In this document: piece by piece, positions 34,376 through 40,994 of the stretch | Layout of the letters: the number at the start of each line of letters is the position of its first letter | Position numbering within the stretch: position 1 is the first letter of the stretch | NCBI GenBank assembly: GCA_013215945.1 | Contig: JABSOM010000020.1 | Location: forward strand, 1 to 40,994 | Origin: Campylobacteraceae bacterium | GTDB lineage: Bacteria > Campylobacterota > Campylobacteria > Campylobacterales > Arcobacteraceae | Direction: 5' to 3' | Length of the DNA: 40,994 nucleotides | The notes under the pieces: model-generated | What the model was told of the DNA's origin: nothing | Databases searched by the model: none | The model's input: only the letters and a program-made list of their open reading frames with translations | Made by a program: the position numbers and the translations under genes

Positions 34376-36322
34376 ATGTTATCATCATTAGGTACAGCAT
34401 TATCAGGTTTAAATGCTGCAAGAATTTCAGTTGAAAATATTTCTAATAATATCGCAAATGAAAATACGCCTGGCTATAAAAAACGTACTGTACAAATGAA
34501 TGAAATGAATTCATTAGACTCTATAATCGCTGGACAGGGTGTTAATATTGGTGGCATCAATCGTGTTGTTAGCCAATATATGTATGATAATATTATGGCA
34601 GAAAATGCCAAAAAAAACTATCATTCTACGATGGATAACATGTTAGCAGATATTGAATCTGTTTTTAAAGAAACAGATAACAGTGGTTTTACAAGCGACT
34701 TTAATAGGTACTTTCAAGCAGTAGAAAACTTACGCTCAAATCCAAATTCTCAAATATATAAAACGGATTTAAAAAACCAGGGTACAATAATAGTTGATAC
34801 CTTAAACAGATTGTACGATGGTATTGAAGCTCAAGAAAAATTATCAGAAAACTCCTTAGAACGTGATGTTACTAGAGTTAATGAACTTCTAGAAGAAATG
34901 GGAAAAATCAATAAACAAATTGTAGAACAAGAAATTGCAAGTAATGCTTTATTAGATAGAAGAGACCTTTTAGAGATGGAACTTGGAACTTATGTTGATA
35001 TTGAAGTTGACAGAAGTTCTTACGGTTATGAGTTAAGAATTGGTGGTTCAGTTGCTTTACGATATGGAGACAATGCAAGAACTTTTTCTGTTTTACAAGA
35101 AAGTGTAGCACAAAAAGATGTTTATTTAAAAGATGATGGACAAACATCATCTCTCGAGTTTTCAGAACCTGCTGGTGATCCTACCTTTGATGAAAATGAT
35201 ATTATTCGATATAAATTTAATAATGATATAGAAGTAAGTCTTCAATTTGGTGAACATGTTGATATGAATAATGATGGAATTGTTGATGCCGGTGAGACAG
35301 CAAATAATACAAATTATCTTCGTTTATTAACGCATAAAATAAATAATACAGAAGAACTTAAAGATACGATTACTGCATATAATGGAACCTATAAAGTAGA
35401 TGCAGATGGAAATAAAACAACCAATGATTCAAAAGATAATTATTTATTAATTGAAGCTGACGTAGGAGGACCAGAAGGAAGGTTTGATGGCAGAATTGTA
35501 ATTGAAGAATATGATGATACACCCTTAGATGTGACAAATTTGGAAGCTAAAAATACTGTGTACCAAGACGAATACCAAAGTAAAATTGGTTCAATTACTA
35601 TTGATATTCAATTATTTGACAGAAGTATTAATGTTACTTCAGGTTCTATTAAAGCCTATGTTGATAACTTACAAACAGAATCAGGTGCTAATAAATTCCA
35701 AGAATATAAAGATCAACTGGACCAATTTGCAAAAACACTTGGCGATATGACATCTCAGTATATTAAAAACGATGACGGAACCTATTTATATGGTGAAATG
35801 AGTATAGATGGCAATGTAAATCCTGATGGTTCACTTGTTACTAAAGATGCTTTTTATATTGGGAATATTACTTCAAATGACCCCACTCCAGATGGTTTAT
35901 TTTCAGGTTCTGATGTAAGAAGTATGCGTTTTAATGAAGGTATTGTTGATTATTTAGATCAAGATAAACTTGATTATTTGTCTAAATTACAGTGGAAAGA
36001 TGATATATCTTTTAAAGATGGTAGTCAAGGAACATTAACCCAAGCAGGAATACTGGAAGATCCTACTGCAACATCGTTTACTGCTTTTTTTCAAAAATTA
36101 ACTTTAGATGTTTCAAGTGACAAAGAAAGTAATGCTTTTTTATTAGAAACACAAAAGACAGTTATTTTTTCTCTGGAAGAATCGTATAACCAAATTGTAA
36201 AAGTAGATAAAGATGAAGAACTGTTAGATTTAATAAAATATCAAGCAGCTTATGCTGCAAACGCAAAAGTAATTACAGCATTGGATGAAATGATTCAGGT
36301 ATTACTTGGTATTAAAAGATAA
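34376..36322 (+). CDS. flgK: Flagellar hook-filament junction protein FlgK
   Basis: The 648-residue protein starts with the rod/hook family motif (ALSGLNAARISVENISNNIANENTPGYKKR) and ends with LDLIKYQAAYAANAKVITALDEMIQVLLGIKR, the heptad-rich pair of terminal helices that pack in the axial structure. It joins hook and filament. It is longer than the E. coli protein (about 550), the extra length lying in the middle. Residues 296-307 read DMNNDGIVDAGE, an exact fit to an EF-hand or dockerin-type calcium loop, which is unusual here. An AAAGGAG ribosome binding site precedes the ATG. fliD follows after 10 bases. Confidence 0.94.
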   Translation: MLSSLGTALSGLNAARISVENISNNIANENTPGYKKRTVQMNEMNSLDSIIAGQGVNIGGINRVVSQYMYDNIMAENAKKNYHSTMDNMLADIESVFKETDNSGFTSDFNRYFQAVENLRSNPNSQIYKTDLKNQGTIIVDTLNRLYDGIEAQEKLSENSLERDVTRVNELLEEMGKINKQIVEQEIASNALLDRRDLLEMELGTYVDIEVDRSSYGYELRIGGSVALRYGDNARTFSVLQESVAQKDVYLKDDGQTSSLEFSEPAGDPTFDENDIIRYKFNNDIEVSLQFGEHVDMNNDGIVDAGETANNTNYLRLLTHKINNTEELKDTITAYNGTYKVDADGNKTTNDSKDNYLLIEADVGGPEGRFDGRIVIEEYDDTPLDVTNLEAKNTVYQDEYQSKIGSITIDIQLFDRSINVTSGSIKAYVDNLQTESGANKFQEYKDQLDQFAKTLGDMTSQYIKNDDGTYLYGEMSIDGNVNPDGSLVTKDAFYIGNITSNDPTPDGLFSGSDVRSMRFNEGIVDYLDQDKLDYLSKLQWKDDISFKDGSQGTLTQAGILEDPTATSFTAFFQKLTLDVSSDKESNAFLLETQKTVIFSLEESYNQIVKVDKDEELLDLIKYQAAYAANAKVITALDEMIQVLLGIKR

Positions 36323-36332
36323 GGAGTAGGTT

Positions 36333-37745
36333 ATGGCTGATGGAGTATTAGGATTAGGTGCTGGAGGTTCTGGATTAAGTAGTGAATTACTTGAAAAATT
36401 AAAAACAGCAGATACCGCTTCGAAAATAAATCCTATTGAAACCTCAATAGAAAATATTACAAAAGAAAGAGAATCAATTGCAACCATTACAGAGAAATTA
36501 GATGCTTTTTATGAAGCAGTTAAACCTTTGGATTTATTTGTAGCTGGTGGAAGTAATGCGTTTACGCAAATTTCTGTTAACTCTCAAGGAGATTCTGTTT
36601 TATTTGATGCCGAAGATATTAATTCACTTAAACTAGGAACAACTACAATAGAAGTTACAAGCTTAGCTAAACAAGATGTTTTTCAAACAGCAACATTTGG
36701 TGCTGCTGGTGATCCTATTACTGTGGTACCTGACAGTAAAATTACGATTAGTTATATGGAAGATGGAAGTCTTGTTGCTGTTGATTTTGATACAGTAAAC
36801 CAAACGTATCAAGAGCTTGCGGATGCAATTAATTCTAATGAAAAATTTGAAGCAGCAATTGAACAAGTAGGAAACAATGATTTTAGAATTATTATTAAAA
36901 GTAAAGACTTAGGTGAAGCTAATAAACTTACAATTACTGATACAAACCTAGGTACTCCAGATGATTTAGGTTTGGGATTAGCTGAGAACTATGTTCAAGT
37001 TGGTTCTGATTTGGATGCTACAGTTAATGGTGTTAATTATGTTTTAAGCACGAATGATATTACTTTATCTAATGGCCTTAAAATAACAGCTTTAAAAGTA
37101 GACAGTGATGGCAGTAGTTCTACTATATCAATCGGTAGAGATAATTCTTCGGTTGAGGAGGTTCTTACAAAGTTAGCAACCAGTTATAACGCGTTAGTTG
37201 CTGCTGTGGATTCTGAATTATACGACAGTAATTCTAATATTGATGATAAAGCATCTTTACGTAATATGATGACAGGAATTAAAGATTTTTTGTTTAATAG
37301 CTATGGTTCTACTGATGATGGTTCAGGTGGATATGTTTCTGATAAATCTATTTTCAATTATGGATTTGAATTAGGAAAAGATGGTTCTTTAACAGTTAAT
37401 TCTGAAGATCTAAATAAAGTAATTTCTGATGATTTTGAAGGTTTAAAAGATTTATTCATTGGAGAAGCGGGTACAAATGCAAGAGGGCTTGGGACTCAAT
37501 TAAAAGAGCATATAGATTTTGCCATTAATTCAAGTACAGGTGGTATTCTTAATTCTTATATCGCTCTTATGGATACAAGAGAAACTGCACTAAAAGAAGA
37601 CAAAGAAAAAGCAGTAGAGTCTTTAGATAACAAATATAAACAAATGGCACTTGAATTTGCCGCTTATGGTGGAATTATTGCTAGGTTTGAAGGTTCATTT
37701 TCTGCACTTAGCCTTATGATTTCACAATCTGTTTCAACTGGTTAA
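36333..37745 (+). CDS. fliD: Flagellar filament cap protein FliD
   Basis: The 470-residue protein has the FliD N-terminal pattern (MADGVLGLGAGGSGLSSELLEKLKTADTASKINPIE, then TISVN-like ITEKLDAFYEAV), the ASTIT-type VEVTSLAK segment, and a C-terminal coiled region (LKEDKEKAVESLDNKYKQMALEFAAYGGIIARFEGSFSALSLMI) typical of the family. It caps the growing filament and folds flagellin. It lies between flgK and fliS, whose product is the flagellin chaperone. A GGAGTAGG ribosome binding site precedes the ATG. Confidence 0.93.
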   Translation: MADGVLGLGAGGSGLSSELLEKLKTADTASKINPIETSIENITKERESIATITEKLDAFYEAVKPLDLFVAGGSNAFTQISVNSQGDSVLFDAEDINSLKLGTTTIEVTSLAKQDVFQTATFGAAGDPITVVPDSKITISYMEDGSLVAVDFDTVNQTYQELADAINSNEKFEAAIEQVGNNDFRIIIKSKDLGEANKLTITDTNLGTPDDLGLGLAENYVQVGSDLDATVNGVNYVLSTNDITLSNGLKITALKVDSDGSSSTISIGRDNSSVEEVLTKLATSYNALVAAVDSELYDSNSNIDDKASLRNMMTGIKDFLFNSYGSTDDGSGGYVSDKSIFNYGFELGKDGSLTVNSEDLNKVISDDFEGLKDLFIGEAGTNARGLGTQLKEHIDFAINSSTGGILNSYIALMDTRETALKEDKEKAVESLDNKYKQMALEFAAYGGIIARFEGSFSALSLMISQSVSTG

Positions 37746-37776
37746 GAGATACATGGATTTTTAAGTTAATGTGTAA

Positions 37777-37782
37777 TATAAT
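37777..37782 (+). promoter_or_regulatory. -10 box TATAAT before fliS
   Basis: A consensus TATAAT lies 31 bases before the fliS ATG in the 68-base gap after fliD. A GTTAAT and ATTAAC pair (37765-37770 and 37792-37797) flanks it. fliS may thus have its own promoter. Confidence 0.4.
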
Positions 37783-37813
37783 AATTTTGAAATTAACGAT
37801 GGAGAGTATATAA

Positions 37814-38170
37814 ATGGGTATTGAAGCCTACAATCAACAAAATGCAGTTAGTGATGATCCTTATGTATTGATTTTAAAATTATACGAAGGTTTACTAAAA
37901 TATCTGTCTTTTGTAAAAACTGCAATGGAAAGTGGTGATATTGAATATAAGTTTAATTATATTAATCGATCAATTGCTATTTTTGATGAATTAAGATCAG
38001 TACTTGATTTTGATGGTGGAGAAGTTGCACATTATTTAGATGGTTTATATCTTTACCAAATAGAAACTCTGTTCTCAGCAGGTGTTGATGATAATGTAAA
38101 TGCAGTAAATCAAGTTATGAAAGTAACTCAAGGATTATTAGAAGCATGGAAAGACGAAACAGGTCTTTAA
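37814..38170 (+). CDS. fliS: Flagellin chaperone FliS
   Basis: The 118-residue helical protein has the family opening (Y-QQNAVSDDPYVLILKLYEGLLKYL) and helices through LRSVLDFDGGEVAHYLDGLYLYQIE. It binds flagellin C-termini in the cytoplasm to keep them unfolded for export. It sits after fliD as usual. Its last 25 bases overlap the start of the next small gene. Confidence 0.94.
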   Translation: MGIEAYNQQNAVSDDPYVLILKLYEGLLKYLSFVKTAMESGDIEYKFNYINRSIAIFDELRSVLDFDGGEVAHYLDGLYLYQIETLFSAGVDDNVNAVNQVMKVTQGLLEAWKDETGL

Positions 38171-38418
38171 AAGCCTTAAAAGAACTTAAGACTATAAATT
38201 ATCTTGATGAAAAAGAAAAAGCCGAGCATTTAAAAAAATGGTGCGAAGAATATCTTATCGAGCAAAGTATTGAAGATTTTGATTTAGAATTATCAGATTT
38301 GGAACAATTATCTGAACTTTTTTTTAGAAATATTCATTTTCTAAAAGACTTTAAAGAACAAATACGTAAAGAACTAATTGAAAATAAAAAACTAAAAAAG
38401 TTTATCTTAAACTCTTAA
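38146..38418 (+). CDS. Small helical protein in fliT position (putative chaperone)
   Basis: The 90-residue protein is highly charged and helical (LKALKELKTINYLDEKEKAEHLKKWCEEYLIEQ; LSDLEQLSELFFRNIHFLKDF). It has no recognisable domain. It starts inside fliS (25-base overlap), in the place occupied by fliT, the FliD chaperone, in fliD-fliS-fliT operons, and its length is close to FliT. The FliT idea is therefore from position and size only. The ribosome binding site (AGAAG) is weak, as expected for a coupled gene. Its last 17 bases overlap convergent tilS. Confidence 0.6.
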   Translation: MERRNRSLKALKELKTINYLDEKEKAEHLKKWCEEYLIEQSIEDFDLELSDLEQLSELFFRNIHFLKDFKEQIRKELIENKKLKKFILNS

Positions 38419-39385
38419 GAATATTCTCTAAAGAAATATCTTCTTTGTATATATAAGCTCTAATATTAGCAGGTATTTTTAATACTCTACATTTTTCTTT
38501 GAATTCTTTTGGCATTGTTTCTTTTGTTTCTTTTGCAATGTAAATAAATTTTTCTTCAATTGAAATAGAAAAACAATGTGAAACTACTAGATCTTTTTGT
38601 TTTAAGATTTCATCTCTTTGTTTTTTACTTAATAACAAACCTCTTTTTTTTAAACTGTAATCTATTATTCGTATATTTAAATTGTCATCGTTTAAATTTC
38701 TAAATATTTCTAAGTCTTTTTCTTTGAATAAAGCTTCTTTATTAATTTTTAAAGAAGATAAATCTTTATGTAGATATAAAAAACTTTTTTTCACTCCTTT
38801 TTCATACTTGTTTAAAAAAGAAGTAGAAAATTCATGCCTCATTTTATTTCTTGTATACTTTGAACTTAGATTACTTTCATCAATAAAATATTTAAAAGAA
38901 TTCTTATTTAAGTATTCTAGTAAAGATTTTTTAGAAACATTCAAAAGAGGGCGTGTTAAATAATAGTTTTCTTTTTTTTCATTTTCATTTATTCCTAAGA
39001 TTTCTAATAAACCAGCTCCCTTACTTAATTGCATTAAAAACCATTCCAGTTTGTCATCTAATTGATGTGCAGTAAATAAACGTTTATAAGAATGTTTTGA
39101 AATTAGTTCTTCAAAAAAAGAGTATCTAATATTTCTTGCTTCTTGTTCAAAGTTTGATTTATCATCTAAAAAAACATTCTTTATAAAACATTTTTTGTTA
39201 TATTTAAGGGCAAGTTCTTGAGCATAAAGAATTTCTTTTTTACTTTGTTCACGTATATTATAATTAACAATAGCTAAATCAAAAGGGATATTATTTTCTA
39301 AAAGTATAAAGAATAAAGCACTTGAATCAATACCCGCAGAAAATGCAAGCAAGTTTTTATTGGTATTAAATTCAAGTTTAATCAT
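38402..39385 (-). CDS. tilS: tRNA(Ile)-lysidine synthase TilS
   Basis: The 327-residue enzyme attaches lysine to C34 of the tRNA-Ile with a CAU anticodon so that it reads AUA. The PP-loop reads SAGIDSS (16-22), with Ala in place of the usual second Gly of SGGxDS. The ANYNIREQSKKEILYA-type segment, LFTAHQLDDKLEWFLMQL and NYYLTRPLLNVSK follow, as in the short Campylobacterota form that lacks the long C-terminal domain. Its start overlaps the rimO stop by one base. The gene matters in this AT-rich genome with many ATA codons. Confidence 0.92.
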   Translation of the reverse strand: MIKLEFNTNKNLLAFSAGIDSSALFFILLENNIPFDLAIVNYNIREQSKKEILYAQELALKYNKKCFIKNVFLDDKSNFEQEARNIRYSFFEELISKHSYKRLFTAHQLDDKLEWFLMQLSKGAGLLEILGINENEKKENYYLTRPLLNVSKKSLLEYLNKNSFKYFIDESNLSSKYTRNKMRHEFSTSFLNKYEKGVKKSFLYLHKDLSSLKINKEALFKEKDLEIFRNLNDDNLNIRIIDYSLKKRGLLLSKKQRDEILKQKDLVVSHCFSISIEEKFIYIAKETKETMPKEFKEKCRVLKIPANIRAYIYKEDISLENILKSLR

Positions 39386-40719
39386 TATCTAAGTGCAGTG
39401 GCCAAAAGTTTATCACCTGAAAGTTCAGTGATTTTTACTGTGTATTTTTTTCCAAAAGTAAGTTTCCCATTTGTTTCATTATCATTAATATAAATTTCAC
39501 CATCAATATCAGGAGCCCAAAGCATTTTTCTTGCAGAGAGTAAATATTCATGTTCATCGCTTTCTCCATCAACATATACTTCAAAGGTTTTGCCTACTTC
39601 TTTTTCTAGAGATTCTTGCGTTTTTCTTGCTATAATCTCCCCCAAGATATCTGCTCTTTTATCAATGGTTTCTTGATCAACTTTATCATTACTTGTAAAT
39701 GCTTTTGTTCCTTCTTCATCAGAATAAGAAAATACATTGGCCCTGTCAAAACCAAAATCTTCTACATAAGCACATAACTCATTGAAGTCTTCTTCTGTTT
39801 CTCCTGGATGACCAACTATAAAAGTAGTTCTTACAAAAGAGTCTTTTGTTTTTCTCATACCTTCCATTAATTCTCTTAAGTGTTCAACACCTTTTCCTCT
39901 TTTCATTATTTTTAATAATGATGAGGAAATATGTTGTAGCGGCATATCAAAATAGTTTACAAAGTTTTTAGAATTTTCTATACTTCTAATTAAATCTAAA
40001 TTGGTTGTAGAAGGATATAAATATAAAATACGTGCACTGTTAATCTCATCTAATGTATCTATTTCTTTGATTAATTGTTCTAAACCATTTTTAATTCCTA
40101 AATCTCTTAAAAAAGAAGATGAATCTTGTGAAACAAAGGTAAAATCATTGTAACCCTTTAAAATTAAGTTTTTTACTTCTTTGATTAATGAAATAAGTGT
40201 TCTTGAATGAAGTTTACCTTTAAAAGATGGAATTGCACAAAAAGAGCAGACCTGGTTACAGCCTTCACTTAGTTTGATATACGCATGATAAGATGAACCA
40301 GTAATTACTCTCTCATTATCTTCGTTGGCTAAAAATACTTCATTTGTAAATGATGATCGTTTCTCATTTACCAGTTGATCAATTTTATCGTAATCACCAA
40401 CCCCTGTAAAGATATCAACTTCTATTAATTCTTTTTGCAAATCATCTTTATATCGTTGGGATAAACATCCAGCCATTACTAACACGGAGTCTTTTTTTCT
40501 AAGATCATGTAAGTCAAGTAAAGTATTAATACTTTCTTCTTTTGCAGAATCAATAAAACCACAGGTGTTAACTATTAATACATCTGCAATACTAGAATCG
40601 TCTGTCATTTTATAGTCTTTAAGTTTACCTAACATGATTTCTGAATCAATTAGGTTTTTTGTACAGCCTAAAGATACTAAATGTAAAAATTTGGTAGGTT
40701 TTTGTATTGTAAATTTCAT
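39385..40719 (-). CDS. rimO: Ribosomal protein S12 methylthiotransferase RimO
   Basis: The 444-residue radical-SAM enzyme adds a methylthio group to an aspartate of ribosomal protein S12. The first iron-sulfur cluster is held by Cys19 (LGCTKN), Cys53 (NTCGF) and Cys85 (AGCLSQR). The radical-SAM cluster is Cys154-x3-Cys158-x2-Cys161 (EGCNQVCSFC). A C-terminal TRAM-type RNA/protein-binding domain is present (about 380-440). SLGCTKNLIDSE separates it from the tRNA-modifying MiaB. It is the first gene of a two-gene unit with tilS. Confidence 0.95.
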   Translation of the reverse strand: MKFTIQKPTKFLHLVSLGCTKNLIDSEIMLGKLKDYKMTDDSSIADVLIVNTCGFIDSAKEESINTLLDLHDLRKKDSVLVMAGCLSQRYKDDLQKELIEVDIFTGVGDYDKIDQLVNEKRSSFTNEVFLANEDNERVITGSSYHAYIKLSEGCNQVCSFCAIPSFKGKLHSRTLISLIKEVKNLILKGYNDFTFVSQDSSSFLRDLGIKNGLEQLIKEIDTLDEINSARILYLYPSTTNLDLIRSIENSKNFVNYFDMPLQHISSSLLKIMKRGKGVEHLRELMEGMRKTKDSFVRTTFIVGHPGETEEDFNELCAYVEDFGFDRANVFSYSDEEGTKAFTSNDKVDQETIDKRADILGEIIARKTQESLEKEVGKTFEVYVDGESDEHEYLLSARKMLWAPDIDGEIYINDNETNGKLTFGKKYTVKITELSGDKLLATALR

Positions 40720-40904
40720 TCTTTGCCTCGTAACAAGTTTTTAAGTTTACTTGTATATTTTTGAAATTTTAACATAAATTTAAGTATTTGCATAATATCT
40801 CTTATTAATAGGATGTACTAGTAAAATTTTAGCTTCTTACAAAGAGATCAAATATGACATAAAACACGAATTCAAACATTTAAGCTACATTTATGTTTAT
40901 GCCC
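40720..40904. other. AT-rich gap upstream of rimO
   Basis: These bases hold no credible ORF. They should contain the rimO promoter on the minus strand, but I cannot place a clear -10 or -35. The window-end promoter lies just to the right. Confidence 0.5.
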
Positions 40905-40933
40905 TTGACAAAGTTCATAAAACCTCCTATAAT
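40905..40933 (+). promoter_or_regulatory. Consensus promoter, probably of an rRNA operon
   Basis: TTGACA (40905-40910) and TATAAT (40928-40933) match both consensus boxes exactly with a 17 bp spacer. The discriminator TCCCGTCC (40934-40941) is GC-rich, as in stringently controlled stable-RNA promoters. It reads out of the window. Confidence 0.85.
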
Positions 40934-40946
40934 TCCCGTCCAAATC

Positions 40947-40994
40947 AAGTGTGACACTTTAAACTGACACGTGAGAGACTGGATGATCTTTAAC
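40947..40994 (+). promoter_or_regulatory. rRNA-type leader with boxA-like element
   Basis: Downstream of the promoter is a small dyad AAGTGT-G-ACACTT (40947-40959), and the window ends TGATCTTTAAC (40984-40994), which matches the antitermination boxA TGCTCTTTAAC at 10 of 11 positions. This supports a 16S rRNA gene beginning a few hundred bases outside the window. Confidence 0.65.

Overview
The window is AT-rich DNA that reads as a chromosomal segment of an Arcobacter-like member of the Campylobacterota. This rests on codon use and on the gene set: two-domain ArsA, an ammonium/PII cluster, and split flagellar loci with a MotE-like protein beside FliL. It is an inference from protein character; I could not search a database. 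Genes are tightly packed, many overlap by 1-4 bases, and four genes (glnK2, flgI, the acidic flagellar-locus protein and the motE-like gene) start with TTG. No gene-free stretch exceeds 300 bases; the longest is the 275 bases at the right end.

Layout. 1-5990: the 3' end of a giant, repeat-built, calcium-binding adhesin of the type I secretion kind, cut by the left edge. 6075-7985: transketolase. 8105-8922: a 45-residue unknown ORF coupled to a MOSC-domain protein. 9072-13574: an arsenic resistance operon (arsR, a gamma-glutamylcyclotransferase-like gene, arsB, arsC, arsD, arsA) behind a promoter that carries a clear ArsR-type dyad; rarD follows closely. 14573-19163: a transporter/acyltransferase/acyl-ACP synthetase fusion of the LplT-Aas type, then a reductase-like SDR protein whose promoter and ribosome binding site lie in a perfect 16-bp inverted repeat.

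19171-28011 is a nitrogen-control region. Reading left, a membrane protein with a PDC-like sensor domain, a degenerate NtrC-like ATPase with a Fis helix-turn-helix, and glnD form one unit. Reading right, two tandem amtB-glnK pairs run into pyrC. Both PII proteins keep Tyr51, the residue GlnD would uridylylate.

28042-38418 is a flagellar region. flgI-fliM read left. An acidic unknown protein, fliQ, a fliJ-like gene, a motE-like gene, fliL, an unknown membrane protein, flgH, flgK, fliD, fliS and a fliT-position gene read right. tilS and rimO follow on the minus strand. The last 90 bases hold a near-consensus strong promoter with a GC-rich discriminator and a boxA-like element, which suggests an rRNA operon starting just beyond the window.

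The most unusual material is the uncharacterised sensor/ATPase pair ahead of glnD, the acidic flagellar-locus protein whose short repeats resemble the FliM N-terminal EIDALL motif, the seven 19-residue repeats in the adhesin, and an EF-hand-like loop in FlgK.
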